Below, piece by piece: positions 47,789-60,640 of a DNA stretch of 64,000 nt. The stretch's first letter is position 1. Each line of letters starts with the position of its first letter. Source of the stretch: Cryptomeria japonica (lineage: Eukaryota; Streptophyta; Pinopsida; Cupressales; Cupressaceae); the NCBI RefSeq assembly GCF_030272615.1, contig NC_081414.1, positions 658,824,292 through 658,888,291 of the forward strand, written 5' to 3'. The notes under the pieces are model-generated. The model was not told the origin of the DNA. It made no database searches and saw only the letters and a list, made by a program, of their open reading frames with translations. The translations under genes were made by a program, and so were the position numbers.

Positions 47789-49660
47789 CCATCATCATCA
47801 TGATCTATATGCCCACCCGTTCAATCAATGCCGCAAGTTGTTGGTGCAACTCAATATCAACCCCAAATGACATTCCAACCAGCTGTTTCACAACCACGAT
47901 TTAGTTACTTGCAAGCGCCGCCTGCATCTTGCGTAGTCACGAATATTCATCATGCACAAAGTGGCACAACTCAAAATCCCCCATCAAGAAATGCTTAATC
48001 TAATGTGTATACCAATTGCGTAGGGGACAGTTATCCACAAGGTAGTGTGCCACAAATTCAACAATTTCAGAATCTACAATATCAACAACAACTTGGCGCT
48101 CCAAAATAGAACATGGAAACTTGTTCATAGATACCTCAATACCAACAACAATCGATAGGTCAACAACAAATTTTGGGTTATTAAAACTTGGCAAGTTATC
48201 ATAATCCACCATACCAACAAGGTTATCATCAATCTCAACAGATGTCACATCAGGTACTGCGATATCAATTGGCTACACCCTCTCCTGATCCTTTCCTGGT
48301 CAATATCGAATGGGAGGAAATGAAAGATACTCTCAAAACATTACAAGAGAATAGCTCTAAATGAGTCTTCAAGTTCAAAGAACTATGTCCTTACCCATTC
48401 AACAAGTCCATTATAGTGATGCCTTTTCCCAAGCACTTTGAAACACCAAGATTTGAAAAATAGAAAGGGAAGGGAGATCTGCGTCCTCATGTTAAAGAAT
48501 TTTTCATGGATTTTCAAGAGGTCTCGTGGTGTGACAACTATCTTCTGTGGTTGTTCCCCAAGAGTCTCAGTGGCTCTGCGTTAGAGTGGTTCTCCAAACT
48601 GCCATTCAGTGTCATCACCACTTTTGTTGATCTATCTGAGCGTTTCGTGGCTCAATATCATTACAACATACAAAACAACATCTCCATGCTCGACTTGTGT
48701 CAAGCTAAACAAAAAGGTGGTGAAAGCCTCCTTGATTATGTCCAAAGATGGAGAGATCTTGTCGGTTGTCTCGCTTGCGCAGTCCCTAATAACTAGTTAG
48801 TCTCAATCTTTATTAGCAATCTTCACCCAAAGATTGCATATCATGTTCGACTGAATTGTGCAAGTACCTTTAAAGATATCATGTCCAAATGACCATCTGT
48901 TGAGAAAGCCTTAATTGATAAGGGAATCATCAAACTCTATAAAGAGTATCCTGATAAGCCTCATAATGATAGACAACGGTATTGGAACAAGAACAAAAAT
49001 GTTGCTGGTGATGGGGTCGCTGATTGAAAAACAATGCAAATGATCATGGTTGCAAAGCCACCACCCCTACAAATGCATAATAGCCCATCGTCGTAGGCCT
49101 ATATCAATCCTTTGCAAGCATAAGTACTAAATGCACAGGCTAACAAAACTAACACTATCATAGTCTCTTAGGCTCCTCTGTAGCAAACAGGTAACAATGG
49201 TCCTTGACACCAGTTCACGCCCATGGCTGAACCATTAGATGTCATCTTTAAACGTATGGAGCAACACAACATAGTTGTATATCCTCAAACACAACCATTT
49301 GATGAATTTAAACCCAAACCTATATTGGTATAAGGAAAATGAGTATTGTGCCTACCATCGCATCAAGGGTCACAAAATGAATAAATGCATGAAGCTAAGA
49401 CACTTGGTTTAGGACTTCCTTGACTTGGGAAAAATCGTTGTTGACCCCATCACGAGAAAGTCACATAATTCCAATCTCGACATGTATAGAAATGTGCTCC
49501 CTAAACACCAAGGGGAGGCAAGCACATCTAATAAAAACCAGGGTCGTACGACTCATAACATCAACTATAACAATGTGTCGTTTGATCATGGCCCTACCAT
49601 AGGATGCATCTCTCAGGCTGATGACTATGTTAACATGATTCATGTTAAATGAGTCGATAC
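47789..49660 (+). pseudogene. Gag of the outer Tat-like element (central and C-terminal part)
   Basis: Continues the frame from 37,973. A Gln-rich stretch (YQPQMTFQPAVSQPRFSYLQ) leads into the retrotransposon Gag core at about 48,420-48,990: PKHFETPRFEK, FPKSLSGSALEWFSKLP, FVDLSERFVAQYHYNI, and GESLLDYVQRWRDL. Further on, after a frameshift near 49,335, a zinc-knuckle-like CAYHRIKGHKMNKC begins at 49,347, a form known from Tat-lineage Gag. At least a dozen in-frame stops make it non-functional. Confidence 0.85.
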
Positions 49661-50431
49661 CCAATGCACAGTAACTATTATAAGGGCTTGTATGCCAGTC
49701 CTTGGAGCCCCTACATCAAACATTTCCTCGGCAGTGTCAGTACCTATAGGATACAATATCCTTGAACACCTAGGGAAAACTCCTGCACAAATCTCTATTC
49801 TAGATTTTCTCAAAGCCTTGCCCACTCATCAGAATATTCTCACGCATACATTGCAAGAAGATCGTGTTCCTAGTAATGTTGATCCCACACAATTCCAAGC
49901 TATGGTAGCTCATTTGTCCTCCACCTACCATCTCAGTTTCACGCAATCTGATGCCATGGTCCCAGATCCTAACCATATTCGTCCCCTAAACATTGAAGCT
50001 ATTGTGAAATGTCATAAAGTGAAGTGAGTCCTGATTGATAATGGTTATGCCCTAAAACTTCGCACATTGAGTTTTGTCACTAAGTGGGGTATATTGTTGC
50101 GAATATGCACAATCGGTGCATTACTATCAAGGCATATGATAACGTTGCAAGAAGTTTAGTGGGGATGATCAATCTCCCAATTCAGGTAGGCACGGTAACA
50201 CAAAGAATGTTATACCATGTTGTTGATCTTGATCTCCCATTTAATATCCTCCTTGGTCACCCATGGATCCATGCCATGAAAGTTGTCCCTTCCACATATC
50301 ATCAGTGCCTCAAATTCCCATTTCAACAGTGTGAAATTACTATCCATGGTAACGCTCAACCCTTTGAGTATTGTCGTGCACTCGAGGCTTCATCTCCATA
50401 TTCCCATCATTTCGCAGGCATTAACATTTGA
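49661..50431 (+). pseudogene. Protease region of the outer Tat-like element
   Basis: Two frames separated by a shift near 50,080. The first ends with KVKxVLIDNGYALKLRTL, where VLIDNG is the retropepsin catalytic Asp region (normally D-[NGT]-G-S; Ser replaced by Tyr). The second carries ITIKAYDNVARSLVGMINLP and FNILLGHPWIHAMK, the C-terminal flap and ILLG[RH]PW signature of Ty3/gypsy proteases. Confidence 0.8.
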
Positions 50432-51532
50432 ACTACATCTTCTAGTTCATCATCCTCATATGTTGACCCTGATACCATCCTAGTTGCGGAAAAAGAGAAA
50501 AATTCCATCTCTTCCTCATTTTCCTAGTTCAAGATCAATGACTCTAGTTGTGGTGAATATGCCCTTCAAGGTACATTCACAATAGGCCCCCTACCCTTGG
50601 ATCCACATGCTCATGACAAACCTACCAAAGAACAGAAGAAGAAAGAACATGTGATCCAACAATGTGGCTCCACCACATTCCATGCTCAAGGAGAGCTTAA
50701 CCATGAGATCATAGAAGGAGACATTAACCAGTGGCTCTACAAAGATGTCTCTACAGATAATGACACTCACCTCAGGCAGTTTAAAGAAAAATATCTTGTT
50801 TCTCACAAGTGGGCTACTCAAAAGTGGAACTACTAAGGTGGTGGTTTAGGCCAAGAGGAACAAGGTATCACAAGACCCATTGATCCCACTCCTAATATGA
50901 ATCACTTAGGGCTTGGTTTTGGACGTCCCTCCCGTGAAGCCTCAAGTTCAGCTGACACTACTAATAACATTGAAAATATTTCAATCGATGTCAACGACAT
51001 GCCTGAAGAGGTGGTTAAACAAGCGTGCAAAGATATAGATAGCTCCTCCACCTTTGGCACATTTAACCTATTTGATACATTCATCATCTGAATTGACCTT
51101 CCTCTTTGCCACCCTGAACTCATTGATTGGGGCCAAACTGTTGCACACCTAGACATGTTCCAAAATGACACAGTGCTCCTACAATTTCTGAGGGCAATTG
51201 AGTGAGTGTCGTATTATCATCCTAAGAAGAACACAGTTTACAAGCTAGATTCTCAAGGTTATTTCAAGGAAGGGATAATTCTTAACCGCAAAAATGAAAA
51301 TGAATTAAAATATCAAGAGTCTTGTGGTGAAAACCTTTCTAAGGCACCTATAGGCCATAAAATAGTAAAAATAAAGGGTGTATCTTCTGATGAAAACCTC
51401 TCTGAAGCACCAAAGGATGAGGATTCTCTTCTTCCCCTCGCCAATGATTATGTTCCTGAATGCTCTTCTATTCTCATTGATTAGACAAAAGAGATAAATC
51501 TGGGTACTACGGAACATCCACACATCACTCAT
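50432..51532 (+). pseudogene. Linker between protease and RT in the outer element
   Basis: Charged, low-complexity sequence with several stops. It includes SYYHPKKNTVYKLDSQGYF, a short degenerate internal repeat (GENLSKAPIG / DENLSEAPKD), and TKEINLGTTEHPHITHVE just before RT. The last motif is the part kept in the family A elements. Confidence 0.65.
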
Positions 51533-52527
51533 GTGGAAGCATCTCTATCTGAAGATGAAGCTCAAGTGTTCTCAGATATCCTTCACAGATGGCCCATTGA
51601 CTTTGTATGGTCTTATGTAGACATGCCTGGCCTTGACCATAAGTTAGTTGTTCATCATCTTGCAGTTGATCCTAATACCAAACCGATCAAGCAAAAACTA
51701 CAAAAAATGCATCCAAGAATTGCATTGTTGGTCAAAGCAGAATTAGAAAAACTCCTAGAAGTTAAGTTAATTCGACCAATTGATTACTCAGAATGGATCT
51801 CCAATATGGTCCCTATTTCAAAACCTGATGGGTCAATCAGAGTGTGTACTTATTTTTAGGATTTGAATAAGGCTTGTCTGAAGGATGATTTTCCACTTCC
51901 TAACATCAACATTCTCATTGATTTAATAGTAGGGCATGAAATGATATCCCTTATGGATGGATTTTCTAAGTATAATCCGATAAGAATAGCAGAAGAAGAC
52001 CAACATAAAACAACCTTCACTGCACTATGGAGAAAAGTTTTCTATTAGGTCATGCTATTGGGTTGAAGAATGCGAGTGCCACATATTAGCACACCATGAT
52101 AGTATTATTTCACGACCTTATGCATAAGACAATGGAGGATTATGTCGATGACATATTATGTAAATCCAAGACCCGAGTGAAACATCCAGAGATCCTAGAA
52201 AAGATATTTGAGCATCTAGTTAAATACAAGTTGCACCTGAATCCTAAAAATTGTGTGTTTGGAGTTACATTAGGTAAACTCCTAGGATTCATAGTCTCCA
52301 GACATGGCATTGAGGTCGAACCCAAGAAGGTCAAAGTGATAATGAAGATGCCTCCCCCTAGAACATTAAGAAATCTGCATAGCCTATAGGGAAAATTGAA
52401 ATATGTGAGGAGATTCATCACACAATAAGCAGATAAGTTCCAACCTTTAACACACTTTATCAGAAAATGTGTCAAGTTTAAATGGGATACCCAATGTTAG
52501 CAAGCCTTTGAAAAGATCAAATAATAT
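51533..52527 (+). pseudogene. Reverse transcriptase of the outer Tat-like element
   Basis: Typical Ty3/gypsy RT. It shows SEWISNMVPISKPDGSIRVC, then (after a stop) DLNKACLKDDFPLPNI and LMDGFSKYNPIRIAEEDQHK. A frameshift near 52,050-52,095 precedes the catalytic YVDD at 52,141-52,152. HLNPKNCVFGVTLGKLLGFI and RHGIEVEPKKVKVI follow. Catalytic residues are present, but stops and the frameshift inactivate it. Confidence 0.92.
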
Positions 52528-52975
52528 TTGGCTCATCCACCAATTCTAATGCCACCCATTCCAGGTTGTCCCTTGATATTGTACATTTCAGTAACTACAA
52601 CAACTATGGGTTCATTTCTGGCCCAACATGATGATCAAGGTAAGGAGAGAGAAGTATACTACATCAGTCGGACTCTAGTCGTTTACGAGATTAATTATTC
52701 TCCAATGGAAAAAGCATGTTTAGTTGTCATCATTTGTTCCAAAAAACTAAGACATTACATGCTAAGTCATACAGTGAAGCTCATTTGTTAAATTGACCCT
52801 CTCAAGTACATACTTTCAAAAACTACCCTAATAGGATGCATGGCCAAGTGGGTTATGGTCCTCAGTGAATTTGACATCCAATATGTCAATCGGAAGGCTA
52901 CCAAGGGGCGGGTAATTACTGATAAAATAGCTGAAACACCCTTGCTCGATTTTCATCCTCTAGTCATGGAATTTC
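52528..52975 (+). pseudogene. gypsy RNase H of the outer element
   Basis: LILYISVTTTTMGSFLAQHD, EVYYISRTLVVYEINYSPME and KKLRHYMLSHTVKLIC are the standard RNase H region following RT in Ty3/gypsy Pol. The first catalytic Asp position reads Ser (LYIS), which is usual for Tat-lineage elements whose own RNase H has decayed. One stop at 52,789-52,791. Confidence 0.8.
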
Positions 52976-52989
52976 CTGATGAATACATA

Positions 52990-53400
52990 TGCTTAGTTGC
53001 ACAACAACCCCCCTGGAAACTCTATTTTGATGGTTCACACGCACAGAAGGGAGAGGGGGCAGGGTTCCTATTTGTTACTCTTCAAGGTGACCTTATCCCT
53101 AAGTCACTCAAGTTGTCCTTTCCGTGTACCAACATCATAGCTAAGTATGAAGGATTAATCATTGGTTTAAAAACAACTATCCAATGGAATATATCAAATC
53201 TCCTAGTTTATGGAGACTCAAAACTTGTCATCACAAACAAAGGATGAATACCAAACCAAAGATGACAAGCTCATGCCCTAAAAAAGAATGGTTGATGATC
53301 TTAAGGAAAATTTTCAAACTATCACATTTGATCAGATTCCCCAAGTTTAGAATAAGGCAGCAGATGCAATGGCCACCATTGGATCCCACCTGGATATTGG
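52990..53400 (+). pseudogene. Second (archaeal-type) RNase H, Tat-lineage hallmark
   Basis: WKLYFDGSHAQKGEGAGFLF (Asp in FDGS at about 53,029-53,031), then TNIIAKYEGLIIGL (catalytic Glu) and LLVYGDSKLVI (catalytic Asp). After a frameshift comes NKAADAMAT near 53,350-53,378. This extra RNase H between the gypsy RNase H and integrase defines the Tat lineage and is the main reason for the lineage call. Confidence 0.88.
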
Positions 53401-53689
53401 TTCTGATAGTCCCAGGTATGAATTCTTAGTTGAACAGCTTCTGCAATCAGCCTCTGAGACATCACATATAGAAATGGTGTGCAACATTGTTGGTCCCCAA
53501 TCAACCTGATATCATGACATCCATGCATATCTTAAAGATGGTACCCTTCCCCCAAACATATCCTACAATGATTCTCAGAACCTTATTCGTTGTTGTGCCC
53601 GATTCACCCTTATAGGAGACAATCTATATCGTTGGGGCTACCATGACATCCTCTCTAGATGTTTAGATTCAAACAAAGCTAATCTTGCG

Positions 53690-54747
53690 ATGCAATAAGT
53701 GCCAACCAGTACTTGTGGCACTCACATGAGCAGATATGTTCTCGCCAAACAGCTCTTACGAGTGGGATATTACTAGCCCACCATGGAAGATGATTGTTGT
53801 GAATTTGTTAAGAAGTGTGTGCCTTGTCAGTGGCACAAAGATTTAATACATGTTCCTGCTCAAGGTCTGTGGTCCATAGCAACACCATGACCATTCTCTA
53901 CATGGGGCCTCAACCTCGTTGGTAAGATCCATCCCCCTTCTTCCGATGGAGACAAGTGTATCATTTCCGTCACAAAATATTTCACCAATTGGGTGGAAGC
54001 AATTCTCCTGACCCTTACTACCGGTGTCCAAGTTTATCCTATATCATATCATTTGCCGCTATGGGATTCCCTCCACCATCATTACTGACGATGGAACTCC
54101 CTTAAAAAACCAACACATGCATGACCTTTTCTCCACATTCTATATCCAACATTGTTGGTCTACACCATACTACCAGCAAGGGAATGGCCAAGTCGAGGCA
54201 ACCAACAAAACATTGCTCCATATCCTAAAGAAAGTTGTCAGTGAAACTGGTCATGACTGGCATCTCAATCTTAATCCTGCCCTTTGGGCTTATTGCACCA
54301 ACATTCAAACTCCCACAAGAGCCACCCCTTAATTATGGTGCAGAATTGGTCTTACCAATTGAGGTTGAATTGCCATCACTGCGCATCTCTCTGAAAGATT
54401 TTGTTTCTGATGAAGACTATAGAGTGGCAAGACTAGCCTTGCTAGATCTTCTTGACAAACAACGTCAAAAAGCTTATGATCATCTACAAATATTTCAGAT
54501 CTATCTTAAGAGACAATATCATAAAAGATTCGACCACCGCGAGTTTGAAGTGGGTGATCTAGTCTTAAGAGAAAATCCAAGAAATTAGCAAGCCCAAGAA
54601 AAGAAAGGAAATTTTAAGGCTAATTGGCTCGGTCCATATGTTGTCACAACAAAATATGGTTTAGGGGAAAATCATTTATCCACTCTAGAAGGGGAGCCAC
54701 TCAATGATCCCTTCAATATCTTTCACTTGAAGAACTTCTATGCATAG
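53690..54747 (+). pseudogene. Integrase of the outer Tat-like element
   Basis: The zinc-binding end is seen as MEDDCCEFVKKCVPCQWH. In the catalytic core the first Asp is replaced: FSTWGLNLVGKI, where WG[LI]D is expected. The second Asp (STIITDDGTPLKN) and the Glu (GNGQVEATNK) are present. The C-terminal part has YHKRFDHREFEVGDLVLREN and ends at NFYA followed by TAG at 54,745-54,747. Frames change at least twice and stops are frequent upstream of 54,020. No chromodomain is seen, as expected for Tat. Confidence 0.88.
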
Positions 54748-56078
54748 TCTGTGATAGTATACCTCACATTTCAAAAATGAAAAAATACCCCCCCCCAAAA
54801 AAAGTGTCCACATGGTGAAAAATTGGCAAACAGGTGCCTTGGGCATGTACATATGGTAAAAACCTGGAAACGGGCGCCATGTGTACATGAGGGCAGTCCC
54901 ATTATCTTTTGGCCCTTACTTTTAATTCTTCTTGATGCGGTATCTATCGCTACCCACCATCGCTTATCTTTCTCCCGCACAGTATCTCCTGTTACCCGCT
55001 CCCCATATTCATCCCCATCACATCTATCTCTTTATGGCACAGTATTCCATGGTACCTGCATCTCCATTTGCCTCCATCTACTTTGCCTTGTACGTACTCC
55101 CTTTTTCATGCTCAAGCCTTTGTGCATGGTGTCGGTTGTATATAGGTTGCCTTGTATATTTGGTTCGTCCTGTACATAGTCAGTGTCCTTGTCCCCCTTG
55201 TCGAGATCGTGTCCTCTTAGCTAGTTCTTCAAAAAATATTTGTGTATCTTGATCCTCGCTTGGTTACTAGGTCCTTTTTGTTGGTCCTAGGTTTTACCCA
55301 TCCATCATCCAATTGTTGTGTTGAGATATATCGTTCTCACATCAACAATAATTGTCCATCCATCTGCGTAGGATGCATCCTTCCTCTAGTCAAACATTAT
55401 CGTTAATCCTCCTCTGTCTGTCATCCTTTTGAAAAAATACAACTGCAACACCTCATGTTGGTTTTGGATTCTTTTCGATCTTTGTTTATCTTTCAAATCT
55501 TGTTGGGTCATGTTTCGTCTTGGTCGCCAGGATCCTTTATATCATGGTGCGCTGAGAATAAAAAGGCTTAGGATGTGATCCTGTTGCTTTCTATTTTTGC
55601 CTAGAATGTCTTTCAGATGTGTCCCATTGTTGTTCCTCATGAGGTCTATGTTATCTCATGTTAAACTGGGGCATATCTTCTTCTTGTGGATATTCTAACG
55701 TTGTTTTCTGCAAGGTCTTTGTAACTCTCTGTGGTGTTAGAATATCTTGCATGTTTGTTTATAAGTGTCAGTCCATGCATCGACTATGAAATCCCACCTT
55801 GGTTCTTTATAGCTTGGTTGACTCACAACCAATGCTAAATCAAAATAACTACCCAGTACATGGCATTCCATTTTCCACAGATGCTTGTGCTCCATGATAT
55901 CTTTGCCTTCATTTCATGTCATTCACATTTTGTTTCCTCCCGTCCTCTTTGGAATTTGCACATGTTCCCCTTCCTCTTTCCTCCCTCACCATCCCGACCT
56001 GATTTCCCTAGAGCATTATCCATAGCATCCTGCATCACATATGGGTTAGCACATAATCCATATCTATCATATATCATA
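54748..56078 (+). other. Non-coding region after integrase
   Basis: C/T-rich sequence without a conserved frame. It ends in GCATTATCCATAGCATCCTG…, a roughly 90-bp phrase that reappears across the solo LTR at 60,131, so it was a tandem duplication before that insertion. Confidence 0.5.
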
Positions 56079-59000
56079 TGTAGTGTCCACCCTTGATTTG
56101 ACTTATTTTGACCAGAGTTGACTTTTATATTATGCTTGATAGACTTATCTAGACTATGTTTTGATGATTTGGATGATGATTACTCATGTGCTTTACTGAC
56201 TTATGATTGATGTTAGACACTATTGGACATATGTTGTTTTGATTATCTATATGGATGTTGGTACTATCATGATTGATCATGTGATTTGATGATATATGTA
56301 CTCGATGGATTTATATGCTCACTATGTGATGGATTATTGATAGATTAGATTTATCATGGTTTTGATGATGATTATGATTATGCTAACCCTACTTCATGAT
56401 TACATATGATGAGATGTTTATGAGATGTGTTTGACTATTGTTTGACTATCTTCGTGATAGAGACGATTCCACATCACTCATTGCAAGCGGGATGTGTCGT
56501 CGCATTCTCTATCACTTGCTTGTTCTATATGTGTATATGTATATGTGGTATTTTCGTTTTGTGGTTATAGGATTTTGTAGGTACCAGACATCGACTCCAC
56601 CTGACTTCATAGGTTTGAGCGTGTTTTTAGTTCCAATGGCTTATGTGGTTCGGAGATGGCATGAGTTCCCCTCACATACTCTAGGTCTAAGTTGTTCACC
56701 GTGAGTAGTCAGCATCTTGGCATAATTCGCCATGTTAGTTAGTAAGCTTGGTCTTTGGTATTGTGAGTTCAGTTTATGTCGGTTGATTTACTTGTTTATG
56801 TTAGAGTAATTATGTGGCTCTTTATGTGTAGTTTTATATTTGGTAATGTTTATTTTAATGTATTTAATTTATAAGTTTTGATTATCTAATTATTTGATAT
56901 TTATATTTATTTGGTAATTAACGTTTACTGATTTTATGATTATTTAATATTTGATAAGCTTTATTGTTGTGTAATATTTATTTAATATTTGTGATTTAAT
57001 CTTTAATGGTATTTGATTATTTAATTATTTATTTGACCTTCTATGGTTTGATATTTTTTTGATATCTTACTTTTATTTGGTTCTTTAATTTATTTTATTA
57101 GATTTTGGTTTATTTGATTTTAATCCCCATTTGGATTATTTATTTAAATCTTACGTTTATTTAATAGTTTGACTTTTATTCCTAAGTGGGGTGTATGAAC
57201 ACATTAAATTAAATAAAGAAATAAAATAATCCCACTTAGCTGGATAAGTATATTTTATTTACTTTACCTACCCTTCACTCTCATTGGTCGAATTCAAAAT
57301 GGGTGAATAAATTATATTATATGGTGGGTTGGTAAAATATACTCAAAAATGGAATATTTTGATGGGCCAAAATTGAGGCTAGGGTTTTGGATTATTGTTG
57401 CTTTTTATTTTCTTTCCCATGAAGTTTTTCGAGTTGGTTGGCTCTTCTTTGGAAATTTCTCCAACAAGTTTTCTTCTTGGTTTTGGATTTCTTCTCTCTT
57501 GGATTTGGCTGGAGCTTGGATTGGATTTGGTTTGGCTTGTGGGAGCTCTTCTTCAGCCTCAATCCATCACTTCAGGTTGCAGGTTGGAGTTCTCACTTTG
57601 CATTTTGTTTTCAATGGCTTCTCTGTGTATGCATTGTGTATGCAATGTTTTGGGTTTGGGTTGAAGTATAATTTATTCTATAGTTTTAAATTTGTTGAAG
57701 GTTAATATTTGGGGAGGAACTTTATATTATTTGAGTTTTGTATAGTTGCTGGAAAATATGTATTTGGTATTTCCTGTGTATGTCGTTCCTGGTTCTGTGA
57801 AAACTCTTGTGAAGACATTTGATTTATTCTTGGTGTTTAGTTTGAGTTGATTTATTTCATTTATACCCATGTATTCCTTGTTTCTGGGTGTCTCTTTTCA
57901 TATGTTTTTCGAGCCCTTTTTGTAAAGTCTGGATTTTATTAATTTACTCGAAAGTTTTCTAAGTTTTTCGTAAGTTCTGTGCAAAAGCGTTGTTCTGTAT
58001 TGTATTTGCGCTATTTTTTATTGCATTTGCATTGCTCTGCACAACATAAGCATTGTTTTAGGATGCATAAGCATGAATCTGGAAACATAAGTGTTGTTTT
58101 AGGATGCATATACACGATTCTGGAATGCATAAGCGTTGTTTTTCTTGACATAAGCGTTGTTCTTTTTGGAAAAAGCGCTAACCTGTCTGTGTTCTGTATT
58201 TTCTCAGTTTTGATCATTTTTGAGGTATTTTCCCAAATTGATTTTTGTACCAGAGGCTTTATTTGAGGTCTGTTAATATTTCCCAGTTTTGGGTTTGATA
58301 AGTTTAGATGCATTTTGATGGTTTTGAGTATATTTGCTTCTCTATGCATTGTGAATATTTTAGACTCTCTTCCATGTGGATAGGCCATGGATGATTGAGA
58401 TGATTACTATGATGTTTCGGACCAGAAAGTGAGTAGGCCTTGCTGTGATGTTATCATTTATTTGATGGCAACATTTGATGGCTTGATATGCCTTTGTTTA
58501 TTGCTAGCCAAGAGGCTCATTTTGCTATATTGATGTTGTTGTAGCCTTGTTCATGTTGTAATAATATGTGTGGAATTTGTTGGCCGCATTGAGTATTATT
58601 TTCATGTAATTATGTTGGTAGAGCCTCTTGTGATTTATTGTTGGGCCATGTTAGGAGGAGTGAGCTTCCTTGTGATGACCGGGGTCACAAGAGATAGGCT
58701 TGCATGAAGTTCCTTGTAAGGATGCATGAATTCTAGACCACCAGGGCACATTGGAGTTTTATGTGATTTGTAAATAAGTGATAACCTAATAATTGATGGG
58801 TTGGGTAGTTAGATTAATTAATAAGATGTTAAATTGATTTGTGCCTCATGACTTAGTCCTAGGGAGGATGTTTTAGGATAAGCATGAGAAGGTCATGAAG
58901 ATGGTAAGCTAATCTCCCTTAGTCTCTCATAGGTTGAGATGGCTCCACATGTCCATCAGGCTAGTGCCTTGTGTTATTATGTTATTATGTTATGAGGATG

Positions 59001-60118
59001 GCATGTGATGACACTCCACTCCTACATGTGTTTTCCCTTTATGATTTATGATTATGCTTATTGGATGCATTTATGTCTTGATGAGTTTTACGCCTCTGAA
59101 AGTTCATTCTTGTTGTATGTGTGAGTTCTTGCTTGAGAGTCCTTGTGTGGTTAGTGTCCTTGGTTATAGGTGCCAACTTAGGTTTAGAGTATGTGTTGGA
59201 ACCTTGTGTCATCTCCTAGCATGGGGGATGGTTCCTTTGGTTCCACATGGTCGGGAGGTTGGTGCTTTTTAGCCATTGGGATGTTCTCCTGGATTCTTCT
59301 TGCGTGGTTGTGGATTCTTCTTCATGATGTACTATGGATGTACCTTGTAGCAGATTTATGTAATGGATAAGATGGAATGTATGTAATGTAATATTCTTGT
59401 ATATAGTAGATGGATTTTTGTAGTAGAAAGAGCGACACTCATGATGTATTTAATGCACTCGTATTTGTGAGATGAATTGTAGTTGGAAATTGGAATTAAG
59501 GCATAATTGTATTTGTACTATTATAGAGATGTGATTTTATGAACCATGGAAATAAAGTGGATTATAGTTAGAATAGGATGGAATTGCTTATGGATTAGTT
59601 GTATTATTTCATGAAATGTTTAGAGGCTAGTTAGAATGCTAAATAATATTGAAGAAGGAATAATTGTAGATTAATAAGTGAATATGTCAGAAGATGTTAA
59701 TTGGATCTAGTAAAGATGGATGATTCACATAGATGCATTGATAGAAAGGAAATTATGCATATCATGAGGAATAAGTAATGTTTTAGGTTGCATAATCTCA
59801 TGATTAAGGAATTAGAACATGATGCATTAATGAAGGGAAATATACCTGTCATGTGCGTAGTATGTTATTGTTGAAATTGATTAAGTAATGATGTTAAACT
59901 ACCCTAGAGAAAGATTATTGATGTTGTGTTATTTCCGCTTGCGTTATTTGATTAAATGAGCAATGATGTATGTTCATATTGGTTAATTGGTTAATGAATG
60001 TAAATAGATGGAGATGTTATATGTTGCATTAGTTATTATTAGATGTTAATTAATTTTTTTTTATCTCCATTTGTATATTATTGTTTAGTTTCTTTAGGGT
60101 ATTTTGGCGGGCATTACA
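56079..60118. mobile_element. Solo LTR of 4.04 kb with perfect TSD
   Basis: TGTAGTGTCCACCC … GGCGGGCATTACA, flanked by TCATA on both sides (56,074-56,078 and 60,119-60,123). Its ends are TG and CA, and the flanks rejoin into continuous CAT-rich sequence when it is removed. There is no internal PBS, polypurine tract or coding domain that I can see, so a solo LTR from recombination is the simplest reading. The orientation is unclear. An open stretch at 57,349-57,705 (Phe/Trp/Leu-rich) is probably not a gene. Confidence 0.8.
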
Positions 60119-60640
60119 TCATATCACATGCATTGCATTATCCATAGCATCCTGCATAACACAGGGGCTAGCACAAAATCCATACATCGCATAGCATCAT
60201 ATGAATCTATATATCATGTCATATATAATATCATAACATCCTTCACCACAAGTCAATCAATCCATCGCACATAACATATCATATCGCATCATCACATAAC
60301 ATAAGTCCTACAAAACATAAATCATGCATCCATATATACATGCATCATAAAATACATAAAAGTACCATATATCCAGCGCAAAATGGAGTGTATATCATAA
60401 TATCAGCATGGTCTCAAAAGTATGTCAATACAAATGTACAACTATATGAGTGTATACATCATCTGTTGTATCTGATCAAAAGAATAAATCAATTACATAC
60501 AATATCTGAATGAATGATGATCACATCTCATGCTCATAAAAATTGCATGAGGTACCAAAAATGAATACACAGAATGTATACATCTCTACATTTGTTGTAT
60601 GGTACATCAAAAATATCAATCATCTGCATGATCTGCATCA
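60119..60640 (+). other. CAT-rich non-coding sequence of the outer element
   Basis: Repeated CATATCAT, CATAACAT and ATGCATC phrases, resembling 29,741-30,000 in the truncated element. No gene. Confidence 0.5.

Noticed and set aside
57349-57705. 118-residue Phe/Trp/Leu-rich frame
   Set aside because: It lies inside a 4-kb LTR. Overlapping frames of similar length in the same place suggest T-rich composition rather than coding.
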